Positions 18,387-26,971 of a stretch of 64,000 bases of DNA are shown piece after piece. The notes below the pieces were generated by a model that worked only from the letters and a program-made list of their open reading frames with translations, had not been told where the DNA came from and made no database searches. This stretch comes from Phocaeicola faecalis (GTDB lineage Bacteria > Bacteroidota > Bacteroidia > Bacteroidales > Bacteroidaceae), in the NCBI RefSeq assembly GCF_021730445.1, contig NZ_JADNRM010000006.1, positions 62,001-126,000 of the forward strand. The letters are read 5' to 3'. Each line of letters starts with the position of its first letter. The first letter of the stretch is position 1. A program made the translations under genes and the position numbers.

Positions 18387-19091
18387 ATGTCACAAGAAAA
18401 AACATCTGTACCGGGTATGGAAAATTCATACTATGCAAACAAGAAGAATAATATGTATTCGAGAACTACAACTCCTGACATGGGAAGTCGCGGAACAATG
18501 GTTCCCGGAATGGAAGAGATGGCTCCTAATGTTGGCCGGCACGAATCGAGTGCTAAAGGAGGGGGGGCTCCGGTAGTCGGATTTTTGTATTCTATATCCC
18601 GCCAGGGTATTGGTGAATATTGGCCTCTTCATATCGGCTCAAATAAAATCGGGCGTTCAAGTAATTGTGATATATGTTTGAAGGAAGGTACTGTATCGGA
18701 TATTCATGCGGAACTGAATATCAAGCAGATGAAAACTACACATAAGATATTGGCTTCAATTAAGGATATAGGTTCCAAAAATGGCATATTTGTAAATGAA
18801 GAGGAGCTGGATTACAGCGCTCATGAGTGTTTTAATAATGATTTGATTACAATCGGTCTTAATTATCGATTGCTCCTGATTTTGATTGACACGCAAGCCT
18901 TGGGGTTGACCGTATCGGAAAACTTTATACCTATAGAGGAAGAAGAGGATGTGGATTTTCCTTTTACTGCGCCTAAAGGTACAGGCGACAGCTTTAACCC
19001 GTATGACCATAATAATCGTCCAATGAATAATGGAACAGTCGCAATGGACGGAGTTCAAGGTACAGAACCGGGAAAAACTAAGTTTATGTAA
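18387..19091 (+). CDS. FHA-domain protein with Thr-rich VPGM motifs
   Basis: A 234-residue soluble protein, first gene of the kinase/phosphatase operon. The FHA domain (about 66-165) shows IGRSSNCDI (Arg90), VSDIHAEL (Ser104, His107) and DIGSKNGIFVN, the residues that bind phosphothreonine. The N-terminal 60 residues are disordered and contain two T-x-VPGME motifs (Thr6, Thr37) and a TTTPDM between them; the C-terminus ends with a TEPGKTKFM tail. By analogy with GarA-type proteins these Thr residues may be phosphorylated by the kinases encoded next and then bound by an FHA domain; that is inference. Confidence 0.9.
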   Translation: MSQEKTSVPGMENSYYANKKNNMYSRTTTPDMGSRGTMVPGMEEMAPNVGRHESSAKGGGAPVVGFLYSISRQGIGEYWPLHIGSNKIGRSSNCDICLKEGTVSDIHAELNIKQMKTTHKILASIKDIGSKNGIFVNEEELDYSAHECFNNDLITIGLNYRLLLILIDTQALGLTVSENFIPIEEEEDVDFPFTAPKGTGDSFNPYDHNNRPMNNGTVAMDGVQGTEPGKTKFM

Positions 19092-19129
19092 CAGGCTCAG
19101 CCCTTTTTAATCTAAATGAAGAAAAAGAT

Positions 19130-20833
19130 ATGTCTATTATTTGCATACAAAGCATAAATGAAAAACAAAACCACATTCGTTACGAGGTGGATACGGATAG
19201 CCAGCCCCTTGGCGTGGGAGGAATGGGGTCGGTGTATCGTGGTAAGCGGATTCAAGAAAAGACCGGTGTATGTGTGGATGTAGCCATCAAATTCTTGTTT
19301 GACGATTTGCCTGCACACGTCATCGAAAGAGCGCGGAGAGAAGCTTCTATCCAGATTCATAATGAAAATCTGGTGGAAATGTTTGGCTTTATTCAGATAG
19401 ATGAAGTGGTTTCTCCAACCGTTGTTCATCAGCATTATCATGTGGTAAGTGAACTGTTGCACGGAGTAGTTTTGTGTGATTTATTAAAAGGAAAAACAAC
19501 AGATAGCAATGGAGTGGATATTCCTTTTGCACAGGAGTTATATAATCAATATGTGACGGATCGTTGTGGCTTTGCACTGTTTGTCATCAAAAATATATTA
19601 TCGGGGATTATGGCTTTGCACGACAAAGGATATATTCATCGTGACCTTGACCCCAGTAATATTATGATTACATCAGATCGGAAAATAAAGATTATTGATT
19701 ATGGTATTGCTAAACAGCTTTCTACACTGACTACACAAGACCAGCAACTGACTACCGCCGGACAATTTATGGGAAAAGCAACATACGCTTCTCCTGAATT
19801 AGTTGTTGGCGATGTGGTGCACCAAAATGAAACAACAGATATTTATGCCATCGGAATAATGCTGTTTCAATTTATTGTGGGGCATGTACCATTTGAAGGG
19901 GCTACTCATGAAGTTCTAGAAATGCAGTTGCATCAAAAGATGCCTCTGCAACAAGTGCCACAGAAAGAAATTCGAAAAATTATAGCCAAAGCTACAGCCA
20001 AGAAACAGAAAGACCGGTATCAATCGGCAGCAGAGTTTAGAGTGGCAGTAGAGCAAATAAGTAAGATTTCCATGCCTTTGGCAACGGAACAGGAAAAGTC
20101 CGGAAATATTATGGAGACTGTTCAGGCAATTATGGGCAAGATGGGGCAAAAGAATGTATGGGTTGCAGTGCTCATTGTAGTTGCGTTGGTCGGTGGAGGC
20201 ATTACTTGGAAAATCATAGCCGACAATCAGGAAGAGCAGCGGGCGGAACTTGAAAGAATAGAAACCGAGAAACGAATTGCAGCATGGGAAGCTGAAATGA
20301 ATAATACGATTTTGGATTCTTCAGTTCCCTCGGAACAAAGGGTGACAGATTCTATATCAGGGCATAGTGTGATGGTAAAGACTGCCGCTCAGCTCACACA
20401 AGAAGCTTTTGAATTGTTGGGTGATTCGGGTAAAGCAGTCGATGGCTTGAATTTATTGGAGAAAGTAGCTCAAAAAGGATATCGTTCTTCTATGGATGCA
20501 GCTTATTTGATAGCGCGTTTGCACTATCCGGGAGAAGATTCGTCTGAGTCTATTCAACAAATAAAGAACTATTTATCGGAGGCGCTGAAAAAAGACGGTA
20601 AGGATGCACATCAGATGATGAGTGGTATTGTAAAAACAGATTCGACTTATTATAAAGCTTTGTATGAATTGGGCTGTGATTTCTTAGCCGGTGAAATACG
20701 TACAGGTAAAGCCGATAGCCGGGATTTGACGAAAGCTTTAGAGTATTTCAAACGAGGATTGACATTTGCCACACAAGCGAATGATAATGAATATATAAGT
20801 AAATGTTCTAGAAGAATAGAAGCACTCCAATGA
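19130..20833 (+). CDS. Transmembrane eukaryotic-type Ser/Thr kinase with periplasmic helical repeats
   Basis: 567 residues. The kinase domain (about 20-315) has the glycine loop PLGVGGMGSVY (27-36), VAIK with Lys54, catalytic loop HRDLDPSN (170-177), DYG (190-192) in place of DFG, and SPEL. The usual Lys after HRDL is Asp174. A membrane helix spans about 343-362 and is followed by a coiled stretch and a C-terminal region of Sel1/TPR-like helices (about 410-567), predicted periplasmic. It probably phosphorylates the FHA proteins of the same operon. Its stop overlaps the next kinase by 4 bases (ATGA). Confidence 0.94.
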   Translation: MSIICIQSINEKQNHIRYEVDTDSQPLGVGGMGSVYRGKRIQEKTGVCVDVAIKFLFDDLPAHVIERARREASIQIHNENLVEMFGFIQIDEVVSPTVVHQHYHVVSELLHGVVLCDLLKGKTTDSNGVDIPFAQELYNQYVTDRCGFALFVIKNILSGIMALHDKGYIHRDLDPSNIMITSDRKIKIIDYGIAKQLSTLTTQDQQLTTAGQFMGKATYASPELVVGDVVHQNETTDIYAIGIMLFQFIVGHVPFEGATHEVLEMQLHQKMPLQQVPQKEIRKIIAKATAKKQKDRYQSAAEFRVAVEQISKISMPLATEQEKSGNIMETVQAIMGKMGQKNVWVAVLIVVALVGGGITWKIIADNQEEQRAELERIETEKRIAAWEAEMNNTILDSSVPSEQRVTDSISGHSVMVKTAAQLTQEAFELLGDSGKAVDGLNLLEKVAQKGYRSSMDAAYLIARLHYPGEDSSESIQQIKNYLSEALKKDGKDAHQMMSGIVKTDSTYYKALYELGCDFLAGEIRTGKADSRDLTKALEYFKRGLTFATQANDNEYISKCSRRIEALQ

Positions 20834-21801
20834 AACCTAATTATAGAAATATAGTACAAAAAGGCGATGAAATCTATTTATGCGTAAACGGTGAATGGTT
20901 CTTTTACAACCAGACAGAACCACCTTTGGGCGCCGGTGCTATGGGCACTGTTTATTTGGGGCGTTCTTGTCAGACTCAGGAAAGGGTGGCAATTAAGCGC
21001 GTTGTGGATAAATATGCCAATATACCAAGTATTCGTGAAAGAGCCAAATTGGAAGCGTCATTGCTTTTCCGGCATCGTAACTTGGTAGAGATGATAGGAT
21101 ATTGCGAGTTAAATCCATATAATGGCCCGATATTTATAGTGAGCAGACTAGTGCAGGGAATAACATTGGACGAGCATGTTAATGTTCATTTACGAAATAG
21201 GAAAGATGCGGTAAAGCGAATCTGCGAAAGTCTTTATCCTGTGATGGATGCTTTGGATTATCTTCATCAGAAAGGAATCGTTCACATGGATATAAAACCG
21301 GCTAATATTATGATAGAGCACGGTTCTAATATAAGGTTAATGGATTTGGGTATTGCTTATACCCCCGATTCTGTCAGTATGACGTCTCCGGGTTTGATAG
21401 GTACTCCCAAATATGCTGCTCCTGAACAAATCATCGAACCCGGACAGACCCAATTGACTGTAGATAAAACAACGGATATCTATGAGTTGGGAGTAACACT
21501 GTATGAGTTGTTGGCCGGCTATAATCCTTTTGATTCTTCTACAAGGGAAGAGACTATACAAAGACAGCGAATGGAAGTATTGCCGGATATACAGGGAGTA
21601 CCGAAAGCCGTTGTGGATGTGCTTCGCAAAGCGACAGAAAAACAGCAACACGAGCGTTTCCAGTCGTCGGGAGAGTTTAAGGTGGCTTTACAAAAGGCTT
21701 TAAGTGCTCCTCCTCCATCGGTGGTGCCGACATGGTTGGTCATGGTCGGCGTGGGTTGTCTGGTTGGAATAATTATTATATTATTAATGTTTGCCTTATG
21801 A
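20830..21801 (+). CDS. Tail-anchored Ser/Thr kinase
   Basis: 323 residues: a kinase domain (about 25-295) and a single C-terminal membrane helix (WLVMVGVGCLVGIIIILLMFAL) with no extracellular sensor. Motifs are PLGAGAMGTVY, VAIKRV (Lys56), VHMDIKPAN (His152-Met153-Asp154, Lys156), MDLG (Asp172) and GTPKYAAPE. The HRD Arg is Met and DFG is DLG, but the catalytic Asp and metal-binding Asp are kept, so it is likely active. Both ends overlap neighbours by ATGA, so the kinase pair and the phosphatase are translationally coupled. Confidence 0.93.
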   Translation: MKPNYRNIVQKGDEIYLCVNGEWFFYNQTEPPLGAGAMGTVYLGRSCQTQERVAIKRVVDKYANIPSIRERAKLEASLLFRHRNLVEMIGYCELNPYNGPIFIVSRLVQGITLDEHVNVHLRNRKDAVKRICESLYPVMDALDYLHQKGIVHMDIKPANIMIEHGSNIRLMDLGIAYTPDSVSMTSPGLIGTPKYAAPEQIIEPGQTQLTVDKTTDIYELGVTLYELLAGYNPFDSSTREETIQRQRMEVLPDIQGVPKAVVDVLRKATEKQQHERFQSSGEFKVALQKALSAPPPSVVPTWLVMVGVGCLVGIIIILLMFAL

Positions 21802-23186
21802 TACCAATAAATACACAATTGCCTATTGCTGTCGGTTTTGTTGACTCCAGACAAGGTGGTAGGGCTGAGAACCAGGATACATGCGGATATGCCGATACTC
21901 CATTAGGATTATTGGTCGTTGTGTGCGATGGGATGGGGGGAGGTCCTTCGGGTAAGGCTGCTTCGTCTACTGCTACTGATGTAATTATTCAGACAGTGCG
22001 TTCCGGCAAGTCTTCGGATTCTCCTCTGACAGTTCTTCAACAAGCCATAAAGATGGCGAATCAGGCATTGATTTCAGAGATACAGAAGAAACCTGCATTA
22101 CGCGGTATGGGGACTACGGTTACTGCTTTGCTGATTAATGAGTATTCGGCCATTGCTGCTTATGTCGGAGACAGTAGGATATACCAATTTCGCAGAGGAC
22201 ATAAGAAGTTCCGCACATTTGACCATTCAATGGTTTTCGAGATGGTTAAAAACGGTACTATTAATGAGGAGCAGGCACGTTTGTCGGAACAGTCAAACAT
22301 GATTACTAAGGCCTTGGGCGCTAATAGTGACATTGAAGCGGATATCGTGGAACTGCCTTATGAAAAGGGAGACCGTTTTATGCTGTGTACGGATGGAATA
22401 TGGGGAATGTTTCCGGAACGGAAGTTGATTGATATTGTGGCGGGTACCCCTTCTTTGGGAGGGGCTGTCGAAAGTATTGTGATTCGTGTGGATGAAGAGG
22501 GAATTGCAAATGGCGGCAAGCATGATAATCTAACCGTTGCATTAATTGAAACAAATTTTAATTCAATATTAAAAGAAAAGATGAGTACAAAAATAAGGAA
22601 TATATTATTTGCTTTGATATTTATCTGTTGTGTCAGTATAGCAGGCAATATCATTCAGGGCTTTTATTTACCGGGTCAAGCGGTGGCTCCCTCCAAGAAT
22701 GAAGAGTTGGATATAGAAGCTTTGCAAAAGGTATGGAGTGAAAAACTTCAGGCAGAGTTTGATGAAAAGCTGAGAAAGTCAGAACAGGAACAGAAGAAAA
22801 CTATAGATTCGTTATCGCGGATTATTACCAATAATCCGGGCAAGGCGAAAGAATATATGGCGGTTATAATTAATCAATATGATATTATAGAGCGGTTGGA
22901 TGATATTATTAATAATTTGCAGGAATTACGTAATGTTTCCGAGGGGAAGGAAAAAGAGCAAAAGTTGAAAGAAACAGTGACAATGGTTCAGGAACTGGAA
23001 CCTGAATTGAAAAAGAAATATGGCATCTCTGAAAAAGAGTTTAATGGTAAAGAGAAGAATGGACGCGAATACGGCATTTTACTTCTTTTGAAACAAAATA
23101 TAGCTAAAGAAAACAGCGGTAGAGCACAAAGTCATTATGATTCTATTATAAATAGGATAAAAGAGATTAGAGATAAAATAAAATAG
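21798..23186 (+). CDS. PP2C-family Ser/Thr phosphatase with membrane helix
   Basis: 462 residues from the Met of MIPINTQLPIAVG, whose ATG overlaps the kinase stop; an upstream in-frame start would run far into the kinase gene. PP2C motifs are complete: GRAENQD (Asp27), VVCDGMGGG (Asp44), GMGTTVTA, YVGDSRIY, DHS, LCTDGIWGMF (Asp199) and KHDNLTVALIE (Asp243). A membrane helix (about 267-290) is followed by a periplasmic, charged coiled-coil tail (about 300-462). It should reverse the phosphorylation made by the two kinases, as PppA or PstP do in other systems. Confidence 0.94.
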   Translation: MIPINTQLPIAVGFVDSRQGGRAENQDTCGYADTPLGLLVVVCDGMGGGPSGKAASSTATDVIIQTVRSGKSSDSPLTVLQQAIKMANQALISEIQKKPALRGMGTTVTALLINEYSAIAAYVGDSRIYQFRRGHKKFRTFDHSMVFEMVKNGTINEEQARLSEQSNMITKALGANSDIEADIVELPYEKGDRFMLCTDGIWGMFPERKLIDIVAGTPSLGGAVESIVIRVDEEGIANGGKHDNLTVALIETNFNSILKEKMSTKIRNILFALIFICCVSIAGNIIQGFYLPGQAVAPSKNEELDIEALQKVWSEKLQAEFDEKLRKSEQEQKKTIDSLSRIITNNPGKAKEYMAVIINQYDIIERLDDIINNLQELRNVSEGKEKEQKLKETVTMVQELEPELKKKYGISEKEFNGKEKNGREYGILLLLKQNIAKENSGRAQSHYDSIINRIKEIRDKIK

Positions 23187-23197
23187 CCATAAAATTA

Positions 23198-23794
23198 ATG
23201 AATATGAAGATACTAACTATTGGTCGTGATGAAAGCTGTAATATCGTTTTGTCGGATAGTACAGTCAGTCGGCGCCATGCTATTTTAAAAATCCATGCAA
23301 CCGGAAAGATGGAGATTATTAGTATGGGGCAAAATGGAACATTTGTCAATGGTGTTAAGCTGAAATCGGATACTGTCTATCCTATCACCCGAAGAGATGT
23401 GGTTTCTTTTGCACATGTGCGCCAATTGGATTGGAATCAGGTACCTGATGTTCAAAGATATTACAGATATGGCATTATGGCGGTAATAGCTCTGGCGGTA
23501 ATCATTACAGCCATTGTCGTTATACAGGATATGAAGGATGATACTCCCCAGTTTCCGGTTGTTGAATGTCCGCAGAATGAAAAGGTGCTTCCGGAAAAGG
23601 ATGTGGCACCACAGGCAGAGACAAAGAAGAAGCAGGATTCTCTCTCTGAAAAGAAAGAGAAGAGCGATGTGTCGAATCATTTCTTCCCTAAGAAAAAGAC
23701 GGAGGACAAGAAAGAGGAGAATAAGAAAAACGGAGATAAAAAAGAGAATGATTCTGAATCCAAGAAAGAACAGGCTGTACCTATTATATACTAA
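23198..23794 (+). CDS. FHA domain-membrane protein with Lys/Glu-rich tail
   Basis: 198 residues. The FHA domain (about 1-80) shows ILTIGRDESCNIVLSD (Arg10), VSRRHAIL (Ser24, His27) and GQNGTFVNG. A membrane helix (about 91-110) leads to a low-complexity tail of Lys, Glu and Asp ending AVPIIY, predicted on the periplasmic side. The tail could bind envelope polymers or a partner through charge. The gene lies 11 bases after the phosphatase and is one of three FHA-coding genes in the operon. A start at the second Met (23204) is also possible. Confidence 0.9.
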   Translation: MNMKILTIGRDESCNIVLSDSTVSRRHAILKIHATGKMEIISMGQNGTFVNGVKLKSDTVYPITRRDVVSFAHVRQLDWNQVPDVQRYYRYGIMAVIALAVIITAIVVIQDMKDDTPQFPVVECPQNEKVLPEKDVAPQAETKKKQDSLSEKKEKSDVSNHFFPKKKTEDKKEENKKNGDKKENDSESKKEQAVPIIY

Positions 23795-23817
23795 TACTAA
23801 TAAAAAAACAATATACA

Positions 23818-25407
23818 ATGAAACTATTAAAAATTGGAAGTTCGTCTTCCTCGAATATTGTATTGAATAGCGAATTTGTGAGTAACCATCATGCAGAAAT
23901 CTTATTATTGGATAGTGGTGAAATCATTTTGGAAGACAAAAACAGTACAAACGGAACATTTGTGGGCGGCAAGAGAATTACTCCCAACAAGGAAGTTACC
24001 ATTCAACGGGGGGATTATGTGAAATTTGCTGATGTTGAATTGCAATGGAGCCGAGTTCCTGCTTTAGAAAATACCAGCAAATATAAATCGATTCTTAATA
24101 TCGGTACGAACTTTCGGAATGACTTGGTTATTTCCGGTGCCTTTGTCAGCCGTTTTCATGCTATGTTCAAGGTGGCAAAAGACGGAAAGTGTTATCTGAC
24201 GGATTTGGGAAGTAAAAATGGCACTAAAGTGAATGGTGTAAAGATACAACCGGGTAAAGAAATTAGGGTGAAAAAGGGAGATATTGTTCTCTGTGGAGAT
24301 GTGGATGTAACCGAGCAATTACCTTTCCCCACCCCTTATCCGTGGATTAAATGGGTAGCTGCTGTCGGTGTGGCTGCTGCGGTTCTTTTTGGGGCAATAT
24401 GGATATTGGGACGTAAGACCGTTGACCCTACCAAATTCAGACCGGCGGTTGTTTGGGTAATGGCTAATTATTATTATACGGTTACATTTGACGATGTTCT
24501 GTTGGGCAGTCAGCCTTATACCGTTCTGTGCTCGACGGATGGCAAGCATGCCCGGGTTGTAGGTTCCGACAATATACCTAAGGGGTATAATAAGTTCAGT
24601 TATACGGCGACGGCATTTTTTATTGACCGGGAAGGGCGTATGGGGACTAACAGACATGTGGCCTATCCTTGGGACAAGGCTTATATGAATCCTGAAACGG
24701 AAGATATGTTAAGGCAGGCTATAGAAGAATTTTTGGAGGAACTGATTCCGACAAAGGAAGTAAAGACAGACAGCGATTTGACACTTCTGGCATCGAGTTC
24801 CGTCGGTACTGTTTTAATAGAAAAAGCGTTGGGAGAAAGTCCCAGACAAAGGGTAAAGTCACTCAATGCTTTGATTAACAGAGTAAGACAAACGAAGTAT
24901 ACCATATCCGGTGCATCCGATTATATATCGGTAGGCTATCCCGGACAAAACTATACCCATTATGATGACTTTGAGAGATGCTATGTTGTAAAGGCTTCTG
25001 ATACGGATGAAAAGGATATCGCTATCTTGCAGTTGAACAAAAAGAAAACTCCATCCGACATCGAATATATTTTCGATGTAAAACGATTTAATACAGAGAA
25101 ACTGAAACCGTTGGAAGAAAAATTGTATACCATCGGTTATCCGGCAGGTACGTATCGTGCGGTGGAGAAGACCAACCATTCACTCGAACCGGATATTCGG
25201 GAAACAATGTGTAGCAAAGTGCCGGGAAGATATGATTTTGAATTCCAGGGAGAAGCTGTCGGCGGAGCCAGCGGGTCACCTATTTTCAATAAACATGGCG
25301 AATTGGTAGGTGTTCTTTGGGGAGGCTGGAAAATGGGGTCTACTTTAGGCTTGGCATGTCAGGCTAGGTATCTGAAAGAAATGTATGAAGAGGAGGTGGG
25401 CCTATGA
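23818..25407 (+). CDS. Double-FHA, membrane-anchored trypsin-like serine protease
   Basis: 529 residues. Two tandem FHA domains: first about 1-80 (VSNHHAEI, NSTNGTFVGG; the usual GR is GS), second about 88-165 (VSRFHAMF, LGSKNGTKVNG). A membrane helix (about 176-198) follows, then a chymotrypsin-fold domain (about 255-525) with TNRHVAY (His280), DEKDIAIL (Asp400) and GGASGSPIF (Ser485), so the catalytic triad looks intact. Topology places the FHA pair in the cytoplasm and the protease in the periplasm. The likely role is proteolysis gated by phosphothreonine binding inside the cell. Its stop overlaps the next start (ATGA). Confidence 0.9.
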   Translation: MKLLKIGSSSSSNIVLNSEFVSNHHAEILLLDSGEIILEDKNSTNGTFVGGKRITPNKEVTIQRGDYVKFADVELQWSRVPALENTSKYKSILNIGTNFRNDLVISGAFVSRFHAMFKVAKDGKCYLTDLGSKNGTKVNGVKIQPGKEIRVKKGDIVLCGDVDVTEQLPFPTPYPWIKWVAAVGVAAAVLFGAIWILGRKTVDPTKFRPAVVWVMANYYYTVTFDDVLLGSQPYTVLCSTDGKHARVVGSDNIPKGYNKFSYTATAFFIDREGRMGTNRHVAYPWDKAYMNPETEDMLRQAIEEFLEELIPTKEVKTDSDLTLLASSSVGTVLIEKALGESPRQRVKSLNALINRVRQTKYTISGASDYISVGYPGQNYTHYDDFERCYVVKASDTDEKDIAILQLNKKKTPSDIEYIFDVKRFNTEKLKPLEEKLYTIGYPAGTYRAVEKTNHSLEPDIRETMCSKVPGRYDFEFQGEAVGGASGSPIFNKHGELVGVLWGGWKMGSTLGLACQARYLKEMYEEEVGL

Positions 25408-26963
25408 ATAAAGTAATGACGTATGCCTGTTGGCTATTAACGATTTGGGCATTCATTCCGTGCGGAATGAATGCTCAAACGGCTAAGTGGGCGATAGCTC
25501 CTCAGTATTCGTCTATCACTCCGTATGGCGAAGACATGTACAAGGTGAAAATAGGAAAGCAAGTGGGAATGGTGGACAAAGACGGTAAAATAATAGTTGG
25601 TGTGTATGCCGATTCTATTACCAATATGGTTGAAGACTGCTCACTGGTATTACGCTTTGTAGATGGTAAGAACAAGCTGGTGAGCATCTTACATAAGGAT
25701 AAGACTACCTCACAAATCTCCGAGGAATGGTATGTGGGAAACTATACTTTCTTCTCTGAAGGCAAATTGCCGGTCTGCAACAAGAAGGGAAAATTTGGAT
25801 ACATTGGGCCTAATGGCCGGGTGATACTGGATTTTGCATACAGTGTGGCGCATCCGTTTTCTGAAGGTTGGGCTTCTGTTTGCAAGGGGAAAAATCTTTT
25901 CTCCGCAGGGCTTAATGCTGTCAGCGGGTTACTGAATGCAAAAAACAAGGACAAAGTCTTCTATGTAAACGAAAACGGACAAAATCTGGTGTTGCAATCC
26001 GATATAGGTGATATATATACAGGGACGACATTTAAGAATGGAGAAGCGTTGGTTATAACAAAAGACAATCGTTATTGTGTCATCAATACCTCAGGGCAGT
26101 TGCTTAAGATAGACAATAATATTGTCTTGTCGTTTGATGAGTATTATGCTATTGGACAGCATGCGGATAAATCAGCAAAGGGAACTAAATCCAGAATCGT
26201 ATATGATGGCCCGACTGTTTATTCGGAAGATGATTTGTATGGTTATAAACGGGGAAGCACTATCGTATTACCTGCACAATTTGACGATGCGCAACCCTTC
26301 AGCAGAGGATATGCCATTGCTTCTAAGGATAATAAATATGGTTTGCTGAAACTTTATCCGGGATATTTCCAATGCCGTTCTTCCGTAGGTTCGTTAAAGT
26401 CGGTGGATGCAGGAATGGAGTCTGTGGACTATGTAGTGACAGTGCCTCAGGCCTGGCAGGAGACGGAACTGGAACTTTTCTGTTCCAATGACCGTGACGA
26501 GAAAGTGAATCTCAGCCAGCCCGGGAATGCGAAAAGCACCCGCGTCTTTTCGCTGGTTTTACCTAAAAAGGAGACCCGCAATCTTTCGCTTGAAGGAGAA
26601 AACCTGCAGCTTTGGAATAGCAACATGATAAAAAACACTTCAAATGTTGCGAACAATAATACCGGAGTCGGCATTGCCATTGCTCCTTCTAAGGTGAAAG
26701 CGAATGCAGACGATGTTGCTTCGGTCGTAGTTACCCTGACAAATCAAACAGGAGGTCCGGTGGAATTTGAGGCTGTGATAACAGGCAATCAATTAATAAC
26801 GAAGAAAGAAAAGGTGAGTCTGGATGCCGGACAGAGCAAAAAGATTTATGCTACATTTACTAAAATCATAAAAGAAGAGAAACGCGTCGTGACGGTTACT
26901 GTTCCTGATATGAATAAAGTAAGTAAGAGCATAACTGTAGAACCCTTCTTTGTCAATTTTTAA
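25404..26963 (+). CDS. Exported WG-repeat protein
   Basis: 519 residues with a signal peptide (about 1-24, ending GMNAQ). WG-type beta repeats run from about 30 to 320: KQVGMVDKDGKIIVG, KGKFGYIGPNGRVILDFAY with HPFSEGWASV, and FSRGYAIASKDNKYGLL. After a linker, residues about 430-519 look like an Ig-like or CARDB-type beta domain (VASVVVTLTNQTGGPVEFEA). WG repeats are ligand- or protein-binding propeller-like scaffolds of unknown specificity. Coupled to the protease gene by overlap, it is a natural candidate for a periplasmic partner or substrate of that protease. Confidence 0.86.
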   Translation: MNKVMTYACWLLTIWAFIPCGMNAQTAKWAIAPQYSSITPYGEDMYKVKIGKQVGMVDKDGKIIVGVYADSITNMVEDCSLVLRFVDGKNKLVSILHKDKTTSQISEEWYVGNYTFFSEGKLPVCNKKGKFGYIGPNGRVILDFAYSVAHPFSEGWASVCKGKNLFSAGLNAVSGLLNAKNKDKVFYVNENGQNLVLQSDIGDIYTGTTFKNGEALVITKDNRYCVINTSGQLLKIDNNIVLSFDEYYAIGQHADKSAKGTKSRIVYDGPTVYSEDDLYGYKRGSTIVLPAQFDDAQPFSRGYAIASKDNKYGLLKLYPGYFQCRSSVGSLKSVDAGMESVDYVVTVPQAWQETELELFCSNDRDEKVNLSQPGNAKSTRVFSLVLPKKETRNLSLEGENLQLWNSNMIKNTSNVANNNTGVGIAIAPSKVKANADDVASVVVTLTNQTGGPVEFEAVITGNQLITKKEKVSLDAGQSKKIYATFTKIIKEEKRVVTVTVPDMNKVSKSITVEPFFVNF

Positions 26964-26971
26964 AGGATAAA

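Noticed and set aside
23650-23794. Separate gene in the Lys/Glu-rich stretch
   Set aside because: It is the low-complexity tail of the FHA-membrane protein; other frames give only Arg- or Leu-rich shadows.
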